Assembly: GCA_017479785.1 (NCBI GenBank)
Contig: JAFVBT010000112.1
Coordinates: 1 to 7,763 of the forward strand
Length of the DNA stretch: 7,763 nt
From: Alphaproteobacteria bacterium
GTDB taxonomy: Bacteria; Pseudomonadota; Alphaproteobacteria; RF32; CAG-239
Reading direction: 5' to 3'
In this document: piece after piece, positions 5,102-7,763 of the stretch
Position numbering within the stretch: position 1 is the stretch's first letter
How the letters are laid out: each line of letters opens with the position of its first letter
Notes under the pieces: generated by a model
The model's input: only the letters and a program-made list of their open reading frames with translations
What the model was told of the DNA's origin: nothing
Databases searched by the model: none
Translations under genes and position numbers: made by a program

Positions 5102-5947
5102 ATGAAAAAAATACTTATCTTGTTGGCAATATGCTTTGCGGTCACTCAGACACGCGCATTTAGTCTGTCGTTATTCGGCAATGCTGAACGTAACGATGCC
5201 AAAATCCGACACGGCAACCGGCACAGTCAGTCTTTTTATGCCGTTAAAAAAGAGATGTTGGAAAAAATATATTATGATCATCGGCGCACGTTGTATTGCA
5301 ATGCGGAGTTCACCAAACATAAGCAAATTATAAAACCGCACGGTTTTAAATTGCCGGATATCCAAAAGGCAGATTTCCAAGTGTATGACATAACGGCTGA
5401 AGAGTTGGAACGTAAGAGTGTGCGTATGGAATGGGAACATATTGTGCCGGCGCAAAATTTCGGTAAAACTTTTAAGGAATGGTCTTTAGGGCATAAAAAT
5501 TGTGTTTCGCACAAAGGAAAAAAGTTTAAAGGCAGAAGCTGTGCCGAACAGGAAAGCGAAGAATTTCGCTATATGTATACCGATATGTACAATTTGTATC
5601 CGTCAATCGGGGCAGTTAATTATCTCAGAGCTAATTTTAATTTTACACAATTTAACAATAAGTTACCAAACACTTTCGGAACTTGTGCTTTAAAAATTTC
5701 AAAGAATAAAGCCGAACCGGCAGATGATATTAAGGGGTTAATTGCGCGCACATATCTTTATATGCAACAAACCTATCCGCGTTACAGCATCGGTGAGCCG
5801 ATGTATGGTGTATTGAAGGCTTGGGCAAAGAAGTATCCGGTAACATCTTGGGAATGCCGACGTGCATATCGCATTGAAAAAACGCAAGGTAATGCCAACA
5901 ATATTGTCAAAAATGACTGTGTGGCACAAAATATGTATCACGACTGA
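5102..5947 (+). CDS. endA: Endonuclease I, exported
   Basis: This is a secreted, metal-dependent nuclease of the His-Me finger type that cuts double-stranded DNA without strong sequence specificity, usually in the periplasm or outside the cell. Residues 1-19 form a signal peptide with cleavage after TRA. The catalytic core RMEWEHIVPAQNFG (108-121) supplies Glu112 and the general base His113, and DMYNLYPSIGAVN (161-173) supplies the metal-binding Asn164. The C-terminal part, IARTYLYM (214-221) and YPVTSWECRRAYRIEKTQGN (245-264), is typical of EndA and Vvn-type nucleases. Six cysteines in the mature chain (66, 134, 147, 195, 252, 273) suit disulfides made outside the cytoplasm. At 281 residues it is slightly longer than E. 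coli EndA because of an extended N-terminal region. AAGGA at 5087-5091 lies ten bases before the ATG. It may serve nutrient scavenging or degradation of incoming DNA. Confidence 0.93.
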   Translation: MKKILILLAICFAVTQTRAFSLSLFGNAERNDAKIRHGNRHSQSFYAVKKEMLEKIYYDHRRTLYCNAEFTKHKQIIKPHGFKLPDIQKADFQVYDITAEELERKSVRMEWEHIVPAQNFGKTFKEWSLGHKNCVSHKGKKFKGRSCAEQESEEFRYMYTDMYNLYPSIGAVNYLRANFNFTQFNNKLPNTFGTCALKISKNKAEPADDIKGLIARTYLYMQQTYPRYSIGEPMYGVLKAWAKKYPVTSWECRRAYRIEKTQGNANNIVKNDCVAQNMYHD

Positions 5948-5953
5948 TTTATT

Positions 5954-7003
5954 CTATATCCCGTTTTGAGGATTGTTGAATACCGATTTGTCTTCAATAT
6001 CGTTGTATATTTCATTGCTGAGCGCAACCAGCTGATTACGATAAGACAGGCTCTTTTCGTCTTTGAGCCAATTTTCCGGCGGAACTGCTCTTGCAATCCA
6101 CATCAAAAGACTGTATGCCAGTGTTTTATATGCATTATGTTCCTGCAGGCCTTGTTTAATTTTACTAAAGGTAAAATACAATGATTTTATATCGTCCACT
6201 TCATTAACACTTGAAGCGTTGTTTCGGGCATAGCGATATAAATATAATCTGTCGGTGATATAGCCGATGCGCTGAGCCGAAATCAATGCCATGGTTATAA
6301 AATAAGAATCGTTATGATGCGCAATATTGTCAAATTGCAAATCATTATCTTTTATCAATGATGTTTTAATCAGCTTGTTCCATACATATTTGCGGATAAA
6401 AAGTAAAAACTCATTTGGTATATCTTTATATGAAAAAATCGTCAGACCTCTTTGCTGCAGAAGATTGTAATTAAGTCCGGTTTTTTCATCTACTATTTGA
6501 TATGGTACATACATATTTTCCGGAACATGAAAAACTTCCGACAAACAAATTGTGATATCTAAATTATTTTTCTGCGCATAGTTATATAATTTTTCTAACA
6601 TTTGCGGATACATTCTGTCATCGGAATCTACAAAAATTGTGTATTTACCGCGAATATGCCTGATACCTTCATTTCTTGCGTTGCCGGCACCGCCGTTTTC
6701 TTTTAAATCAATGAGTTTAATACGATTGTCTTTTTGTGCAAACTCTTTCATAATTTTCAGAGAGTTATCTGTAGATCCGTCATTAACAAGAATAAGCTCA
6801 AAATCCTTAAATGTTTGGTTTAAAACGGCAGAAATACTTTCGTTAAGATATTGCTCGGTGTTATATACCGGCATAACGACAGAGATTTTCGGTTTACCGA
6901 ACGAAAAGAATGAATATAAGCCGACAGCCAATAAAACAAGCGTCAGAACGGATGCTGTCAAATATAAAAGATGTAATCTGTTTGCAAAGAAAGAGTTTTT
7001 CAT
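5954..7003 (-). CDS. Family 2 glycosyltransferase with N-terminal membrane anchor
   Basis: This 349-residue protein transfers a sugar from a nucleotide sugar to a glycan or lipid acceptor. One transmembrane helix (~12-34) precedes a GT-A fold domain starting at PKISVVMPVYNTEQYL (38-53). The nucleotide-binding NDGSTDNS (74-81) and the metal-binding VDSDD (125-129) are intact, as is GAGNARNEG (105-113). After residue ~210 the chain is typical of surface-polysaccharide transferases: VWNKLIKTSLI and an acidic HHNDSYF segment where the catalytic base usually lies. The start at 7003 is fixed by AGGA six bases upstream; the frame remains open to 7087, but that extension has no such site. The gene ends 6 bp from the end of endA, facing it. 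The N-terminal anchor is uncommon among short GT2 enzymes and places the catalytic domain at the membrane. No capsule or LPS genes adjoin it, so its sugar and product are unknown. Confidence 0.9.
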   Translation of the reverse strand: MKNSFFANRLHLLYLTASVLTLVLLAVGLYSFFSFGKPKISVVMPVYNTEQYLNESISAVLNQTFKDFELILVNDGSTDNSLKIMKEFAQKDNRIKLIDLKENGGAGNARNEGIRHIRGKYTIFVDSDDRMYPQMLEKLYNYAQKNNLDITICLSEVFHVPENMYVPYQIVDEKTGLNYNLLQQRGLTIFSYKDIPNEFLLFIRKYVWNKLIKTSLIKDNDLQFDNIAHHNDSYFITMALISAQRIGYITDRLYLYRYARNNASSVNEVDDIKSLYFTFSKIKQGLQEHNAYKTLAYSLLMWIARAVPPENWLKDEKSLSYRNQLVALSNEIYNDIEDKSVFNNPQNGI

Positions 7004-7039
7004 AAGAATTCCTTTTTGTTGAAATAACAATAAACAGAG

Positions 7040-7066
7040 CGTATAATTGAAATCGGATAAAATCAA
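7040..7066 (-). promoter_or_regulatory. Weak promoter candidate for the glycosyltransferase
   Basis: On the minus strand TTGATT (7061-7066) and TATACG (7040-7045) are 15 bp apart, shorter than ideal. A promoter is needed here, because a terminator at 7100-7136 cuts the gene off from the one upstream. Confidence 0.25.
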
Positions 7067-7099
7067 GAAAATTATTCCGGATATCAAAGTATATTGTAT

Positions 7100-7136
7100 A
7101 AAAAAACACCCCGGCTTTATAAAAAGCGGGGATGTC
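7100..7136 (-). terminator. Rho-independent terminator of the membrane protein gene
   Basis: On the minus strand ACATCCCCG-CTTT and AAAG-CCGGGGTGT pair around a TTAT loop with two single-base bulges, and are followed by a run of Ts (the A tract at 7100-7106 on the plus strand). It begins about 6 bp after the stop codon at 7142. Confidence 0.85.
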
Positions 7137-7141
7137 TTTTA

Positions 7142-7600
7142 TCAGGATAAATCGTGGTCAAAAATTCTTTGGGAGTAGTAAAACTCCCTGAACTCGTCGT
7201 CAACAGTGCGATTTCTAATGGAATAACCCATCGCCCAGGTGCATAAGGCGCAGAAGAAAAGTACCACAATATTAAAGATGATGCTATCAACACTCAGATT
7301 GAGGGCAGCATCTTGCGCGTTGTAAAACAATGGCTTATCTGCCAAAGCAAAGCTCATGGCAATTGCCAAAACAAGATAGCAACATAGATAGGCCACATTG
7401 TACCGTTTCTTGGTCCAAGAAGCACCGGAGCGTTGCGTCAGCAATGTCAAAATCCACTCAACAACGAAAACTCCGATGTACAATAAACCGGCCACAAATC
7501 CGTGAAGATATGGCCAACACAAGATGAAAATTACTGCATTAACAATTGTGCCGAAGCACAACAATGCAGTGTGTGCATTGATTAACATTATTCTTCTCAT
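7142..7600 (-). CDS. Unknown four-helix integral membrane protein
   Basis: This 152-residue protein has four predicted transmembrane helices at about residues 11-29, 36-55, 68-86 and 106-127. A short basic loop (RSGASWTKKRY, 57-67) joins helices 2 and 3, and a charged C-terminal tail (128-152) carries the acidic/aromatic run DDEFREFYYSQR. By the positive-inside rule the basic loop and the tail should be cytoplasmic, as should the N-terminus (MRR). Five cysteines lie in or near the helices. I recognise no family. Real-gene status is supported by a near-consensus promoter upstream and a terminator just downstream. The start is uncertain: ATG 7600 has no clear ribosome binding site, while the second ATG at 7588 (Met5) has a weak GAGAAGA before it. 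It forms its own transcription unit. Confidence 0.75.
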   Translation of the reverse strand: MRRIMLINAHTALLCFGTIVNAVIFILCWPYLHGFVAGLLYIGVFVVEWILTLLTQRSGASWTKKRYNVAYLCCYLVLAIAMSFALADKPLFYNAQDAALNLSVDSIIFNIVVLFFCALCTWAMGYSIRNRTVDDEFREFYYSQRIFDHDLS

Positions 7601-7640
7601 AGGCTTTTAATTATAAATAAATAATGATTTTATGAACAGA

Positions 7641-7669
7641 ATTTTATGACAAAAAATCTATATTGTCAA
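7641..7669 (-). promoter_or_regulatory. Near-consensus promoter of the membrane protein gene
   Basis: On the minus strand a perfect TTGACA (7664-7669) and TAAAAT (7641-7646, five of six) are separated by exactly 17 bp. Transcription would start near 7634, leaving an AT-rich leader of about 34 bases. Confidence 0.8.
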
Positions 7670-7717
7670 GATTTAATTGTATTTTCTATGTTATCCTTGG
7701 TATATCAGCAGAAACGG

Positions 7718-7746
7718 TTGACAAACCGATTAGATTATGGTACGCT
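7718..7746 (+). promoter_or_regulatory. Outward-facing promoter at the right edge
   Basis: A perfect TTGACA (7718-7723), a 17-bp spacer and TACGCT (7741-7746) preceded by TGG, giving an extended -10. Transcription would start near 7753 and run out of the window, so the gene it serves is not visible. It is divergent from the minus-strand promoter at 7641-7669. Confidence 0.55.
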
Positions 7747-7763
7747 AAAAGTGCTTTATGTAT

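Noticed and set aside
6639..7022. Plus-strand ORF of 127 codons inside the glycosyltransferase
   Set aside because: It is a shadow of the minus-strand gene, whose GT2 motifs are unambiguous.
7016..7047. Plus-strand promoter with TATAAT at 7042
   Set aside because: The only -35 candidate, TTGTTG, is 20 bp away, and no plus-strand gene follows.
7004..7087. Longer glycosyltransferase starting at 7087
   Set aside because: The added 28 residues have no good ribosome binding site, while the ATG at 7003 has AGGA at ideal spacing.

Overview
The window is AT-rich (roughly 38-40% GC by eye) bacterial DNA using the standard code, with ordinary AAGGA/AGGAGG-type ribosome binding sites, TTGACA/TATAAT-like promoters and rho-independent terminators. 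Two short exported proteins with a cleavable signal peptide, a periplasmic-type endonuclease I and a PgpA phosphatase point to a Gram-negative bacterium. A low-GC, possibly host-associated proteobacterium (perhaps alphaproteobacterial) is my best guess, but there is no rRNA or other firm marker to prove it.

Layout. (1) 1-590: the C-terminal tail of one plus-strand gene, then a run of four RNA hairpins ending in a terminator, then a poorly coding stretch with a doubtful N/Q-rich ORF. (2) 591-2212, minus strand: a two-gene unit, pgpA followed by an alkaline-phosphatase-superfamily phosphodiesterase, with a good promoter in front of pgpA. (3) 2340-2525, plus: a small DUF378 membrane protein with its own terminator. 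(4) 2665-5009, plus: a 1-deoxyxylulose-5-phosphate-synthase-like (DXS-like) transketolase followed after 26 bp by a signal-peptide flavodoxin; a LacI-type palindrome overlaps the likely promoter. (5) 5102-5947, plus: secreted endonuclease I, preceded by a long inverted repeat. (6) 5954-7003, minus: a membrane-anchored family 2 glycosyltransferase, convergent with endA. (7) 7142-7600, minus: a four-helix membrane protein of unknown function with a near-consensus promoter and a terminator. (8) 7601-7763: divergent promoters; the plus-strand one fires out of the window.

How the parts may work together. PgpA makes phosphatidylglycerol, and the adjacent phosphodiesterase could act on a related phosphate ester, though its substrate is not visible. 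The most interesting unit is the DXS-like enzyme with the flavodoxin. The enzyme keeps the thiamine diphosphate and catalytic residues of DXS but appears to have lost the residues that hold glyceraldehyde 3-phosphate, so it probably makes or uses something other than DXP. The flavodoxin has two well-placed translation starts, one giving an exported protein and the other a cytoplasmic one. No complete novel defence or mobile system is visible, and there are no tRNA, rRNA, CRISPR or insertion sequences.
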